Of a stretch of 64,000 bases of DNA, positions 36,534 to 48,422 are shown piece after piece. The number at the start of each line of letters is the position of its first letter. Within the stretch, counting starts at the first letter, position 1. This stretch comes from Margaritifera margaritifera (taxonomy: Eukaryota; Mollusca; Bivalvia; Unionida; Margaritiferidae), in NCBI GenBank assembly GCA_029931535.1, contig JAQPZY010001332.1, forward strand, positions 62,001 through 126,000, read 5' to 3'. Made by a program: the position numbers and the translations under genes. The notes below the pieces were generated by a model. The model was not told where the DNA came from and did not search any database. It was given only the letters and a program-made list of their open reading frames with translations.

Positions 36534-38962
36534 CTGCAAATATCATTCAGTAAAGACATATTACAGGAAATCATTATAGTCTCGCATTATTAAATGTTTA
36601 ATAATTCAGTAAATTTAGTATGTATGTGGCTTAACATTAATATAATTTGTTGATTGGCATAACAAATATAATATACATTTTGTGGCGATAAACAATAATA
36701 CAATTTTAACAACTCAAGTTGTAATTTATGTAGTTACAAAAACAACTCATGCACGTGAATATTATGTGATTAGCAACACTAAAATTATAATCACAATATA
36801 AATCTAGCTGAGTATAAAATGCAAGTCATTCAACCACGGAGTGTAGTGTTTTCCCTACAGCAAAATAAAAGGGTTGCATACCTTTTGTCCTTTATTTACT
36901 GCCCCTTTGCCCCTCTATCAGCACCCTTATAACTTTTATTTAACGCCCCTATACCTTAGAATGCGCCCCAAAACCCATATTTCTTCATTTTAATTTTTTA
37001 TTGCAAACATATCCTCCATTTTGTATCTACGTTTAGTACAACTTTGTACACTCCAGAATAGTCACTGTATTCTGTCCTAAAAATATTATATTTATGTACC
37101 CAAATGTTCTCATATTTCCCCCGAATGTTTAATATTCTTGCTCTGATTGTAAACATTGACCAGTGATGTGATCTGTATCTTCATAGCTTAGTGACGTCAA
37201 CTTATAAAATTTTAGCAGTTGTGGGATTCTCATATGCCACCTATGTGTGGCCTGAGATTTACTTTCATTAATAAAAGTTTTGTTCTGTTCTATTCTGTTC
37301 AGTACCCTGCCCACTTATATCACTGAGCATTTCACATATACTGATCGCACGGGGCCAATCACATGACTGATCTTTAAAGTTCCAGAGAGCACAGGGTGTT
37401 TTCTTTAAATCACAGTAGCTTGGTTTCAGTCCATTCAGAGCTCGTCACCCGTAACAAGCGACATATGAAACTCCATACAAGTCATCAAGACTGTTTACAA
37501 TGCTTACTAAATGATCATCATTATAAGTCGGCGTTCTCTTGTGGTATGTTTTGATTTTAAAACATAGCCACTGAACTACCGGTGACAAGCAGATGAGTAA
37601 AGGTTAGAATGAAACGGTTCCCGTGTTGAGCGTGAAAAGCTTCGTAGACAACGGGCAAATTGATGACATTCATGGTTTGTTGTTTTAGACAATTACAATC
37701 AGCCTGCGCTCTTTCATGACAAAAAATAAATGATACAAAAATGGATAGATTGAACGTGGAAAACTTGTGCAATCGTTGAAATTCGTAATTAACGAAAGCA
37801 ATCTCGGTCATTTGGAAATAGAAGTTACGATAGGTTGTGCACTGTACAAAAATGCCGTCCTGTAAGACGATTGAAAGAAACACAGAAAGAAGGACCAAAA
37901 AAATTAAGACAATCTATTCGAATTCGGATTTTGTTTTGGTTGTTGCATGCAGACAGATCAGGGCCGATATTTTTTACAGTATTTATGAGTTTCATTGGTA
38001 TACAAAGTTCTTTAAACCATAAGTATTTACCCAAATGCAAAAGTGAATATTTGAAACTTAGGCTGAAGACGTCTTCATGCAGAGATCGAAACGTGTAACA
38101 ACTGTAAATACTTTACCAAAATTGCATTTCCAAATGCATAGGCATAGATCTGCTGAGTGAAGAAAAGGTCATATGAGAAGCTAAATGATGATAATATTTT
38201 CTATTTCATAGTTAAGCAAATGAATCAAATTGCATTTTATTTTAATTGGAAAATAGTCTTTCAAGATCTAGTTTAAACGTTCACATATTACATCTGGAGA
38301 TTTGGTTATGGTTAACTTCAGACATCTTAATCGTACAGAGGAAGGTCAGTATTGGAAACCAATTTGTTTTTCCACAAACACTTAACTATTTAGCACATTG
38401 TCATTTATCTTTTTATTACTTGAATCATTTCAAATAATCCGATATAATTTATTATAATATTTTGTCCACAGTTCTGTTTGAAATCAGAATATTCTCCATT
38501 ATATGTATTTGTATATCTAGATTCGTTGTCTAATGTTTATATATAATGGATAATTACAAGATGATTACGATAGTAAAGCCCAAATTTTAATATCCTATAA
38601 TCTGCTTCGATGGCAGTTGATCTAGTTTGTCAATATCAAATGCATAATTTATAATTTGATACCGTGAACTTTGATCCACTTAGGTGTCAGAGAAATACAT
38701 ACAAATATATGCTCAAATAGGCACTGCATTTTCAAGTTCTTGCATGTCGTTAAACAATATGTTTCCTAAAACAGGTCTGCATTGCTGAGTGTCAGATTGT
38801 TCTTCTATACAATGATTTCCATTCCCTGTTTCTTTTAATTTTTTATTTATTTTTTTTAATTTCAGGCACATTATATCTGATACAACAAGAGTAACGCCAA
38901 ACAGCACATGATACCTCCGTCTCGTGACCTTTTCCATACTAATAGCCTTGGCCTTAGAGCTT

Positions 38963-39034
38963 GGGACATGACTATTCTATGGGACATGACTATTCTATGG
39001 GACATGACTATTCTATGGGACATGACTATTCTAT
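38963..39034. repeat. 18-bp tandem repeat, four copies
   Basis: The unit GGGACATGACTATTCTAT occurs four times in succession without change. Confidence 0.95.
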
Positions 39035-39049
39035 GATTACAGGGCACTA

Positions 39050-39570
39050 ACTTACATTATCCCTTGTTGTGTTCTAGGCCTTGAAGTTGGGGGTATGACT
39101 AAAGTTTCATTAAAATATCTTCATTGATTAAAAAGTTGTAAATGTACATTAATAAAGGTCACAGATTTATATTTTTCATTGCTGTGACTTTGACCTTGAG
39201 GCAAGGTTCATGGCTAACACACTGTCTAGTCATTATTGATAACTGGTGAAAGTTTCATTAAAATATTGTCAGTGCTTTATAAGGTATGCTCGGGAGAAAG
39301 ATACAAGTTAAGGAATTACACTTTCCCTTGTCATGACATTGATCTACCTCATAATTAGCAAAGTTTCAATGCAATATCTAAGGTGGTTCAAAATATATTT
39401 TCCAGAAAAGGATACATGCCACATAACTGCATTTTCCATTGCCGTGACCTTCACCTTGAGGCAGTAGAAATGGTCATGGTACTGGACATACTGTCTGGTC
39501 ATGATATATACTTGGGCACAGTTTGGTGAAAATCTCTCAAATCCGTTACAAAGTTATAAGATGGAAAAGT
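39050..39570. repeat. Diverged ~240-bp intronic repeat units
   Basis: Anchors recur: AAGTTTCATTAAAATAT at about 39103 and 39245, GTGACTTTGACCTTGAGGCA near 39184 and GTGACCTTCACCTTGAGGCA near 39434, each followed by CATGG and a CTGTCTRGTCAT segment. This indicates two or more diverged copies of one unit in tandem. Confidence 0.65.
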
Positions 39571-39853
39571 AAATGTTACCGGACGGGAAACTCCATAACA
39601 TAATATACCTGATGTAAGACGGACGTTTAACAAATGCTGCATGTATATGCATTTATGCATGGACCCTTCGTACATAAACATCTTTACTTCTTGGAATAAA
39701 TACAATGTCGTCTACAGCAGGCATTCGATTTGGAGTCTGAATCTTGCACGGAACACCCTGCCACTAGTGAGTATGCTCTTGCATTTATGGGGAAACACTG
39801 TGATCCATAATTAACTCCTGTCAAATTTAGTTCTGTTGTTTGTTTTTTGTTTT

Positions 39854-39854
<1 letters not shown>

Positions 39855-39885
<31 letters not shown>
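39855..39885. repeat. Poly(T) run
   Basis: About 31 consecutive T residues in the last ODC intron. Confidence 0.9.
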
Positions 39886-39889
<4 letters not shown>

Positions 39890-40127
39890 ATGCCTATGTA
39901 ACAGCTGCATGTCTAGATAGTTCCAAAGATAAAGTAATTCATTATTAATGACTCGAAATTACCCCTTGTCATTTACCTACTTGTCAGACCTAACTTTTTC
40001 CCTAGATCAGAGTACGTATACATTACATGGCTTGCGTTCAGTTATGTGAATTATATATGAAGTGTTTTTCTCTGTTGTTTGATTATGATACACATACATA
40101 TTATAAGCAAATTTATCTGAGTTATTA

Positions 40128-40424
40128 CTGTGATCCCTCGCTGTAAGGGACCACAGTATAACACGGTCCCATACGCATGGATCGCATTATACGTGGTTAT
40201 TTTTATTTATGAAATTGCTGCTTACTTTAGTTTACATAATTTTAGGCCCTGGCTTTAATGACTGAACATAATTTTGAATTTCTTACCCCTTAAATATACC
40301 CTATGATAACATAATTGGTATTAAATATATCTATTAACACGTAGATTAGTGCTCCGGTATAAAGTGGTCTTACACTTTTTGTTACGGTCTTCTGAACCGT
40401 GTTATAGTAGCGAACCAATGTGCC
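40128..40424. mobile_element. Tigger-like MITE, decayed
   Basis: The left end reads CTGTGATCCCTCGCTGTAA and GTATAACACGGTCC. The right end, read inverted, gives TTGGTTCGCTACTATAACAC followed by GGTTC. Both correspond to the TIR style of Tigger/pogo elements (CAGT..TTCGCTATAACACGGTTC). At about 300 bp it is a non-autonomous copy. The left TIR carries extra bases, so ends and TA duplications are approximate. Confidence 0.45.
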
Positions 40425-40501
40425 TTGACAACATTTCATTTGTCAATTAAGATTCATATACATCCAACTGAGAAACAAATATAATTACAATTTCTTCTTA
40501 C

Positions 40502-40713
40502 CAAACATCTGCAAAACAGTAGTAGTAGCGGATTGGTAGTGTCATCCCATTGAAGGTTGAAGCGGCAACCGTGGTGTACGCGCCCATGTTTAGGAAATAC
40601 AGCCAGTCTCCGATATTAAGCTCCGGAAGATGAGTCTTCTCCAGGATGCAATCCAGGCCATCGCAGGTTGGACCCCATAGGCTGCACTCGTATGTAAGGT
40701 CCATTTCTGGTTC
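40502..40713 (-). CDS. Ornithine decarboxylase, active-site exon
   Basis: ODC is a PLP-dependent cytosolic enzyme that converts ornithine to putrescine, the entry to polyamine synthesis. This 212-bp minus-strand exon has an AG acceptor (40715-40714) and a GTAAGA donor (GT at 40501-40500). It encodes [20 protein letters not shown] and [20 protein letters not shown], then [24 protein letters not shown] carries the catalytic Cys (codon 40665-40663; Cys360 of mouse ODC) and NMGAYT the cofactor-contacting Tyr (Tyr389 of mouse ODC). With that Cys present, it is an enzyme rather than an antizyme inhibitor. The exon starts in phase 0, matching the exon at 62836-62700, and ends in phase 2, matching 36533. 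After the core the peptide has YYYCFADVW. Confidence 0.93.
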
Positions 40714-41389
40714 CTGTAGCCAACAGGAATACATCTCTTAACAAGTTCTAATTGTAAGACATATTCTGTGTAATTACTTTTCCACTGGCATGTTTGTTTA
40801 TTTATATCATTTTGTAACATCTTTGTTTCTATCAAATTTGTAAACTTCAATACCAAGTTTACCGCATTTCCATCATCATTTTTAGAATGTAAAAATAATT
40901 ATATTTAACAGAAAGAAAAAAAAAACATTGATTGCAACCTGTTTTTTTTTAATAATTTGGTTTCATATGCCTTTGTAAACTGACCTAAAGGATTTAACTT
41001 ATCTGAGTTGTTGATTTTATCACATGCCAGGACCCAATTATATTGCCAAAATTGCTGTAAATGTGCATACATAAGATTCAAAATAGCAACAGGCATTGAG
41101 TTATTCTCAAGAATACGTCTTTTTAGCAAAACGTATCCAATATACTTATATATCCTAAAATGTGAGTAAAGAAGAGAAGTGGAACGAAGAGAGTACGATA
41201 CTGTTCAATATATTTAAGAATTTTGCGCTCAATAATCCTCGAAACTCTAAAGTAAAATCAATTAAACATGCACTAGAGGAGCTATGCATTGCTGATTATA
41301 ACCAAATTTAAAAGACAGTGAGTAATTCAGTATTACAAAATTAATAAATATATTAGAGCTGTGTTGGAAACTAAAAGTGCTTAGAAGGT

Positions 41390-43520
41390 GCGTATTCAGG
41401 GAAAATAACTCCTCTAAATCATGACATGAAATGCTGGAAATTCAGTTTGTTCAAGGTCTTGTCAATATAAAGGTGAACGATAAATTTGATCTAATCCAAC
41501 ATTCCTTCGTAAAGTTGTGCATTGGACATCAAACTTCAGAGGACGGGCAATCTGGGGCCACAAATCCATAAATGATGTAACTGGATGCTGGAAATCAAAC
41601 TCTTTTAAGAACTGATGAGTAAAAAGAAGCATACCAAATTTGGTTAAAATGTTGTAAAATCTGGTAAAGTTATTCTGCGGAGACGAAAGTTAGGAGGGCG
41701 CTCTATCAAGTGGCATAACTCAGTAAATTATGTCATGGAACGCTTAAAATAAAACTGTTGTGACGTCTATCAACAGAAGCTCATGCTAAATTTGGTTGAA
41801 ATCTAACAATCCTTGGTAAAGCTGAACTAAGGAAGTAAGGAGGACAAACAATCAGGGGACATACCTCAAATAAATGATGATTCAGAAAACTCGAAATCAA
41901 ACCATTCTGAGGTCTCATCATTATCAAGTTGAACACCAAATTTAGTTAATATCCAACAATATATTGTAATGTTATCATGCAGAAACAACAAATGTTGACG
42001 GACGGACAGCCGAACGGACGTGATTAGGATAGGGTTCAGCCAAACTTGTTAATAAATAGTCCTTAAAAATTCACTTTACTTGGTCATAGTTTTGAATAGC
42101 AAGGTTAGACAAACTTTGAAGAAGAAAAAACATAGTGCTACATGTATTAGCAATGAGTGCATTGCAAAGAACCCGCTTACAACAATTTGCTCTGGAGGGC
42201 CTTAAACAGGGGAACTTTGTGGAATGAAAAGGAGTGTGTCCATAAATAAGGGGTAAAAACTCTATTCACGAAATTATGTAAAATGCTGGCAAAATCATGC
42301 ACTAGTATAATAACATAAAGCTGCACAAGAAATTTAATTGAACTCCAATTTGTTACTGGTCCTGAAAGGGTGATAAACCAAAGTTATATATTAAAGGGAC
42401 ATGTCTCCATCAGTTATATCCTTACAACTTAACCTCCAAGAGCTTATCAATATAAAACTTCTTCCAGATCTAATCAATATAAAGCTCACATCAAATTGAA
42501 TTGACATCCAACATTCGTACGAAAAGTTATGCTGAAGAAACCAGTCTAGAGTAACAGGAAATCAGAAACCAGTCTAGAGTAACAGGAAATCAGAAACCAT
42601 AACTACTCTATATCAAGATGTAGAATGCTGTCAATTAAACTCATCCAAGGTCTTATTAATACTGAGCGCATGCCAAATTTAATTCAAACAGTATAGTTCT
42701 TGGACAAGTTATGCTGCAGAAACCGGAGTTTAGGAGGGTTGGAAATCAGGGTCATAACTCCTCTAAACGATGCTAAATCAATCTCATTCAAAGTTTAATT
42801 AACATAAAGGTGCTTGCCAAATTTGATTAAAATCCAACTAATGCTGCTCTGACTATTTGACTGTCGAACATAGGTCACTTTCAGAAAAGTGACAAACGAT
42901 TACAACTTCTGACTGATTATGGTGAAATTCCGTTCTGCACAATTGCAACTATTTCAGATGGGAAACTGCATGTATTTTGAAAAAGTTTATGTTTTGACAA
43001 GACTTCCTGTGGTCAAATTAATTGATTATAAATTGATAATGGATTGTTTAGCAGAAAATTATGATCCATCATGAAATGCTATGCTATGCTTAAAAATGCT
43101 AAAAAAAAAACTGGGCAATGTGGAGTAATAAATTATGTAAACGAAAACATGTATTGCTGATGGAAATCAAACAATTCTAAGTAAAGTTATGCTGCTAAAA
43201 CCAGAGCTGGGAGGATGGGCATTCAGTGACAATTACACCTTTCAATGATAACGTGTAATGCTAGAAATTCAAGTCATTCAATGTATTTTCAATATAAATC
43301 TCCATAGCAAATTTGGTTAAAATAAAAAAAAAATCTTTGTTGCGGAAACTGAAGTTAGGGAGACCGGCAATCAAGGGCCATAAAGCCTCTATGTAATGAT
43401 TCAGAATGCGGAACATTTACTCTGTCCGAGGAAGCATGAGTACAAAGCTCTGTACCAAATTTAGTTGAAATTGAATTCTTCAAAGTAAAGTTACTTTGCG
43501 GAACCCAAATTGCTGATCAA
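41390..43520. repeat. Degenerate long-period (~155 bp) tandem array
   Basis: The phrase CCAAATTTGGTTAAAATCCAA with variants recurs at about 41478, 41635, 41791, 41937, 42493, 42672, 42818, 43308 and 43460. Spacings near 146-179 bp, or multiples, separate the copies. Between copies other words recur in fixed order: AAAGTTATGCTGCGGAAAC, GGAGGGCGGGCAATCAGGG, CATAACTCCTCTAAA, ATGCTGGAAATCAAACTC and AAGGTCTTATTAATATAAAG. Copies are strongly diverged. A local 28-bp duplication at about 42538-42593 and GACGGACGGACAG near 41998 punctuate the array. Confidence 0.85.
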
Positions 43521-43708
43521 TATAGGGCTCATATTTTGTAGAGTGGGGTAGAACCAAGAATATGTGTGCACAAGTAGGAGATTGAAACAAAACAAGATAA
43601 AGCTTTTTAAAGCTAAGGTAGAAACTACATTAGTTTGCTCTTGTGGAATAGATTAAACTTATTTCCAAACTGTTTGTCTATTCTACAAAAGGAAAATATA
43701 CTTCCCAG

Positions 43709-43712
<4 letters not shown>

Positions 43713-43805
<93 letters not shown>

Positions 43806-43840
43806 GCAGAGTACGAATTAAAATTTTCTAAACTTAATGA

Positions 43841-43907
<67 letters not shown>
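43713..43907. repeat. Two long (TA)n tracts
   Basis: TA runs of about 92 bp (43713-43804) and 62 bp (43846-43907) are separated by 41 bp of ordinary AT-rich sequence. Confidence 0.95.
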
Positions 43908-43910
<3 letters not shown>

Positions 43911-45499
43911 CGTCACGGTCAGATATTTGTGAAATTTAATATTTAAACATTCAAAGGAGGTGTAAAAATTGTAAGAAACATTAGTGCCAAGTGGACCTAA
44001 ACATCATTCACGTAGGTGGCTGACGTATGTCCGCTTGTTAATGCACATTCCCACACTTATTGAAACAGTTGAGGGAAAAGAAAAGCTTCGAGCACATTCG
44101 CTGCATAAAAAGGTCAAGTCATTTATACAACCAGCATTGACACCTGGTTCTCTCCCTGCTCCTGGGGACTAGACCCTTATTCATAACTTAGTAACTGTTC
44201 ATAGCGCCAACCTTAAAGAATATAAACTTACTTGGAATTACAAGGGGAGTTAATCTGTGCAGTCAGCATGGATTCCTGGGTCTGTCCTTACCACCTACGG
44301 GGCCCGCCGCTGGATTCATAACTTGAAAACCAAGGAGATCCCCCACCCAAACGAAACTGCGGCTCAGTGGTTAAGGCGTTTGATTTGTGACCAGAAGTTT
44401 GCGTGGGTCCAATACAGAATTTCTCAGAATTCTTTAAGGTCATTGATTCCGTGTTCTTAGTCATTACGTTTTTTTTCAGGAGTAAAGCAGATTGGGCTAT
44501 TTTTTCTTTTAAACTTAAATTTAAAATAAAAAATATTCATTTAAAATAATTTGTGAATAATAGATTAAACATTTGAAACGCCTTAACATTATGCACACTG
44601 CAAGCTGTAACATATACACGCCAAATGTTTCAGGCATTTTAATACGGCCATACTATCAACTATCAAATTCTATTCGAACAAAAATATCAAACTTGCTTCA
44701 AAATAGATTTGAGTAATAATTCTGTGCAAATAAAATAATAAACTTGTGTTTGTTGTACTAAGTGTAAGAATAATATGCATATTTTGACTCACAATTTTTA
44801 GCATATGTATATGTTTTGCTTGTCTGGTCGTGTAGCCATTTGTTATGCCCTCGTTTTCTGTGACTGCTAAGTGAATCTGACGCGTGACGGCTTGGTAACA
44901 TAGCCTCTCATCATCCTCATCCCTTACTTAAGGGACATAACCCTATTTCTTTGTGTTTCATCGAGTTGTGTTACCTATTTTTGTATGTTTGTCTTATATT
45001 AGTTATTGCGAGTTTTATTCATTTTCTGTTGTAGAGTTAGAATTTATTTTTCTTTTTGTAGTCCCACCTATTTCTCTACTGACGTTTTTATTTTTTTTTT
45101 CTTTCTTTTTTCCTAACAATTCTTGGACAGATGTGACTATATTGTGATAGGGCTTGTTCACTTCTTCTTGGGAGTGGAAATTTGTTTAGCATGTGAGGGT
45201 GAGGATTGGCCCGGCTGAGCACACCATCTCTCCTAGTGGGAGTAATATAACCAACCCCTTCCATCCCAGTGGCAATACTTCTTTCCTCTACCGTCTTACG
45301 CGACCGAAGTCCCTCTTTTTTTAAAGGTTGTAGAAAAAGGTATTCGCAATGAAGTAATTATTTTTATGGACCAAAATATAAATTTTTAGAAATCATCATT
45401 TTGTATTATTAAGTTCCCATTGAATGTTGGCCTCCGTTTTTTTGCTTTGAATGTTGGTTTTATATTTGTTGTTTTTGAACTTATGTTTGTTTTGTTTGC
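43908..45499. other. Intronic sequence with a tRNA-like segment
   Basis: Contains the tRNA-like segment at 44355-44425. The stretch 45160-45330 is less AT-rich and may be the 3' flank of the LINE relic to its right. No gene supported. Confidence 0.4.
44355..44425 (+). repeat. tRNA-like SINE head
   Basis: CTGCGGCTCAGTGGTTAAGG resembles a polymerase III A box (GGCTCAGTGG), and GTGGGTCCAATACAG lies at tRNA spacing where a B box would be, but with changes in the core. The ends do not form a cloverleaf, so it is more likely a decayed tRNA-derived SINE than a tRNA gene. Confidence 0.4.
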
Positions 45500-46108
45500 G
45501 TTAGGTCTGTCTATATTGCTGAAATGTTATTTTTATTTTTTCTTGCTTGTTCTGGTTTTGCGTTTCTTTGTTCTGTTGGAATTGTGTTCTTATAGTGCGA
45601 TGTCGATGGCTGTATACGTGACCATGCTTGTCTAGGTTTGTCAGTCATGCCAGCGATGATTTTTTTTCGCCTTTTTGAAGCACGTTTCGGCGACAATAAA
45701 ACGGGTATTTTATTTTCCTCCATCTTTAGTGTTTCCTCTCCTAATGCCATGTGACATAATTGTGTTTTTGTTTCTTCGTTTATGTTTGCCGCAGCAGGAG
45801 GCTGTTCTTTCTCCTTCGCAGGAGGCAGTGCTTCACTATCATCCAAGTTTGGCCTTCGATTGTGAATCCCTCTCTGACTAATTTTGATCTTTTAATATTA
45901 TTTCTTGTTATTTATTTATTTTTAAAAAAAATTTTGGTGCTTGTTTCTATTTTGTTCCCTTTTGTTTCTTTTCTTTCATTGTTTTATGTTTGGTCCCATT
46001 CAATTTCATTCGGCTTGGTAGTTAGTTCACCATCGTCTTCGCCCATGTCCCCCTCTGTAGGAGTTTCTGTTAATTCACCCTCGTTTTCACTTTTTCATTG
46101 TTCTCCTG

Positions 46109-46143
<35 letters not shown>

Positions 46144-46850
46144 ATATTTGTGTCTGTAAACTTTCCATTCAAAGGTTTGTCTGGTATAGGCTCCAGAGCA
46201 TACGAATTTGGGAAGGATTTTATTCTGTGACCGCAGCATAAGATTTCGCTTGTTGCTTGATAGTGGCAGGATTTAGGCAACCCTTTGCCACTTGTCTGGT
46301 TTGGCCACATCTGGGACATGGTCGATAGTTTATACAGCCTATATACCATATTTTTAGAAGAAATCCCATCAAGTAGAAGAATGTGGGCAGTTTCTTTGCC
46401 TCTTCCGTGATACAATAGCAATTCTTACCCCTCTCAGTACTGTGGGGTATTCCTTAAAGGTAGACATTTTTGGCTCCCTTACAGTGATGTTAAGTTTATT
46501 TTGTAATTTGAATTTAAGTTCTACTTAATGCATCTCTAGAGGTAAGCCCGTTATAATGACATGGGTCACCTTTCATTCTATTACTCTCATATTCAGGGGA
46601 CAACCACCACTTCTATCTTTGATTTCCATAATTCGACTTTATTATACGGCTACATCTCCCATAGCATACAGTACGTATCTCCTCCTCCCCGCCCCAATTT
46701 GCAAGTCTAAGACTGCCTCGTGCTGCAAGTGCACCAAGGTCTTACAATGTCTGGGGCGCTCTTCTATCTCTACATGTTCACAATTTAGGAATTGACTAAT
46801 GATTTCCATTGGGCTATCAGAACCCTCTAATATCCAATGGTTTTAACTTT
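45500..46850 (-). pseudogene. LINE ORF1 relic with zinc knuckle
   Basis: Minus-strand remnant read through several frames: VTHVIITGLPLEM (about 46565), EPKMSTFKEYPTVLRGVRIA (about 46470-46410), then INYRPCPRCGQTRQVAKGC (about 46325), a single CCHC-like knuckle, followed by NPATIKQQAKSYAAVTE. Downstream the frame 45846-45511 is hydrophilic and Lys/Glu-rich (SPKRASKRRKK). This resembles the gag-like ORF1 of several non-LTR retrotransposons: an RRM-like part, zinc knuckle and basic C-terminal tail. No reverse transcriptase partner is found to its left. A T run at 46110-46141 interrupts it. Confidence 0.5.
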
Positions 46851-47264
46851 AGCATTTAAAAAGTACTAAGCTTTTTCCCTTTAGAATTGAAGACAGCTGA
46901 CAAAGTTTCAGAAAAGAAAAACTAGGAGAAAAAATACGAGTCAAAGAAGAAAAAGGCTATAAACGTCAGGAAATAGGAAAAGAAAAAAAATTGAAACAAA
47001 CCTTTTTCCCCGGCAAGGAATGTTCGTGAAATGAAGACAAAAATGCAATGCAAACAAATTAAGTAGATGAATCTATATGCATATATTTTACATCATAATG
47101 TAGTGTGTGCAATGCGTGAGTGATGTTCTCGATCCGAGCGTTCAGCAAGTTTTTTTTGTAACTTTCATCTACAAGATTGCGCTAATTCATTGTTGTGTAC
47201 AAACTGGTCTTATAAAAATAATCATAATTATTATCAAATTATTATCAACTTAGAGTGTTACTTG
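46851..47264. other. Non-coding gap, nothing recognised
   Basis: A-rich sequence between two relics. No feature supported. Confidence 0.35.
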
Positions 47265-48422
47265 ATGTGCAAGGGTGGTAACAAAATCTTCCTTGATTCA
47301 ACAAGTGGTGGATGCTGAACACTTTGCATCCCAGGCTAAAATGACTGTCGGAGTGGCCAATCTCTCTTGATGTAGTGGGAATCTCTCACACGACTATCCC
47401 ATTCGCAGAGAAAACAGCAGTACTTTGTGTGTCCAGTCTGCAGACCAAGCAAGAGAGCAAGAACTTTGAAATCGCCACAAAGCTGCCACTGATGTTGATC
47501 ATAGTTTATGCACCTCAAAAGTTGTTTCATGTTTTTATAGGTTTCCTTCATATGGACTGCATGACCAACTGGAATTGATGGCAAAACACTGCCATTATGC
47601 AGCAAAACAGTTTTTAGACTCGTCTTCGATGAATCAATGAACAGTCTCCACTCATTTGGATCATGAATGAACGATGCTGAGGGCTGCCATCACACCATCG
47701 ATGTTGTTGCAGGCTACAAGATCACCTTCCATGAAGAAGAATGGGACAAGATCCTTTTGACGGTCACGGAACATGGAAACTCTAACATCACCTGCCAGGA
47801 GATTCAACTGCTGTAGTCTGGAGCCCAACAGCTCTTCCTTACTCTTGGGTAGTTCCAAATCCATGACAATGTCATTCAGTTCACCTTGTGTAATGAGGTG
47901 TGGTTCAGAGGAGGAGGATGGGAGAAAATATGGGTCCTGTGACATTGATGGTTCAGGACTAGAAGTTTCATCTTCTTCCTCTTCCTCGTCTGACTCAAGT
48001 GGGAATGATTCTGGTGCATCAGGAACCGGCAATCCTTCTCCGTGGGGTACTGGACGAATAGCTGGTGGAATGTTTGGATAATGCATAGTCCACTTTGTCT
48101 TCTTTGACACACCTTTCCCAACTGGAGGTACCATGCAGAAGTAACAATTGCTGATATGATCTGTTGTCTCTCTCCAAATCATTGGCACTGCAAAAGGCAT
48201 AGATTTCCTTTTCCTGTTCAACCACTGGCGAAGATTTGTTGCACAAGTGTTGCAGCATATGTGTGGGGCCCACCTCTTGTCCTGATCTCCAATTTTGCAG
48301 CCAAAATAAAGGTGATAGACTTTCTTAACCATAGTAGTTATTCTGCGCTTTTGTGACGCAAAAGTCACTTCACCACAAACATAGCAGAAGTTATCTGCAT
48401 TGTTCAGACAAGTACGAGGCAT
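47265..48422 (-). pseudogene. Zinc-binding protein of a dispersed animal family, frameshifted
   Basis: A minus-strand frame of 253 codons starts at 48422 with MPRTCLNNADNFCYVCGEVT. It shows an N-terminal Cys-rich region: CYVC near residue 13, APHICCNTC near 55, and CYFC near 94, which looks like a zinc-binding module. A linker follows with a run of acidic residues (SDEEEEEDE, about 144-152). After residue ~250 the frame shifts (about 47665) and continues as FIHDPNEWRLFIDSSKTSLK, LLHNGSVLPSIPVGHAVHMK, LCGDFKVLALLLGLQTGHTK and CCFLCEWDSR, ending near 47270 at PPLHIK followed by a stop. I recall similar proteins in many copies in fish and invertebrate genomes, suggesting a transposon-associated family, but know no accepted name. 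The 3' end is lost. It lies in the ODC intron on the same strand. Confidence 0.6.

Larger units (their letters stand above)
36534..40501 (-). other. Last intron of the ODC gene
   Basis: About 4.0 kb between the donor at 40501-40500 (GTAAGA) and the acceptor at 36535-36534. It holds an 18-bp tandem repeat (38963-39034), diverged repeats with GTGACCTTGACCTTGAGGCA-like words (39050-39570), a poly(T) run (39855-39885) and a Tigger-like MITE (40128-40424). No other coding exon is supported. Confidence 0.6.

Noticed and set aside
40502..40713. Antizyme inhibitor rather than ornithine decarboxylase
   Set aside because: The catalytic Cys in WGPTCDGLD and the cofactor Tyr segment are present; antizyme inhibitors have lost key active-site residues.
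45675..46230. Plus-strand hydrophobic frames at 45760-46230 and 45675-45881
   Set aside because: They are the complement of the Lys-rich minus-strand ORF1 relic and include translation of a poly(T) run.
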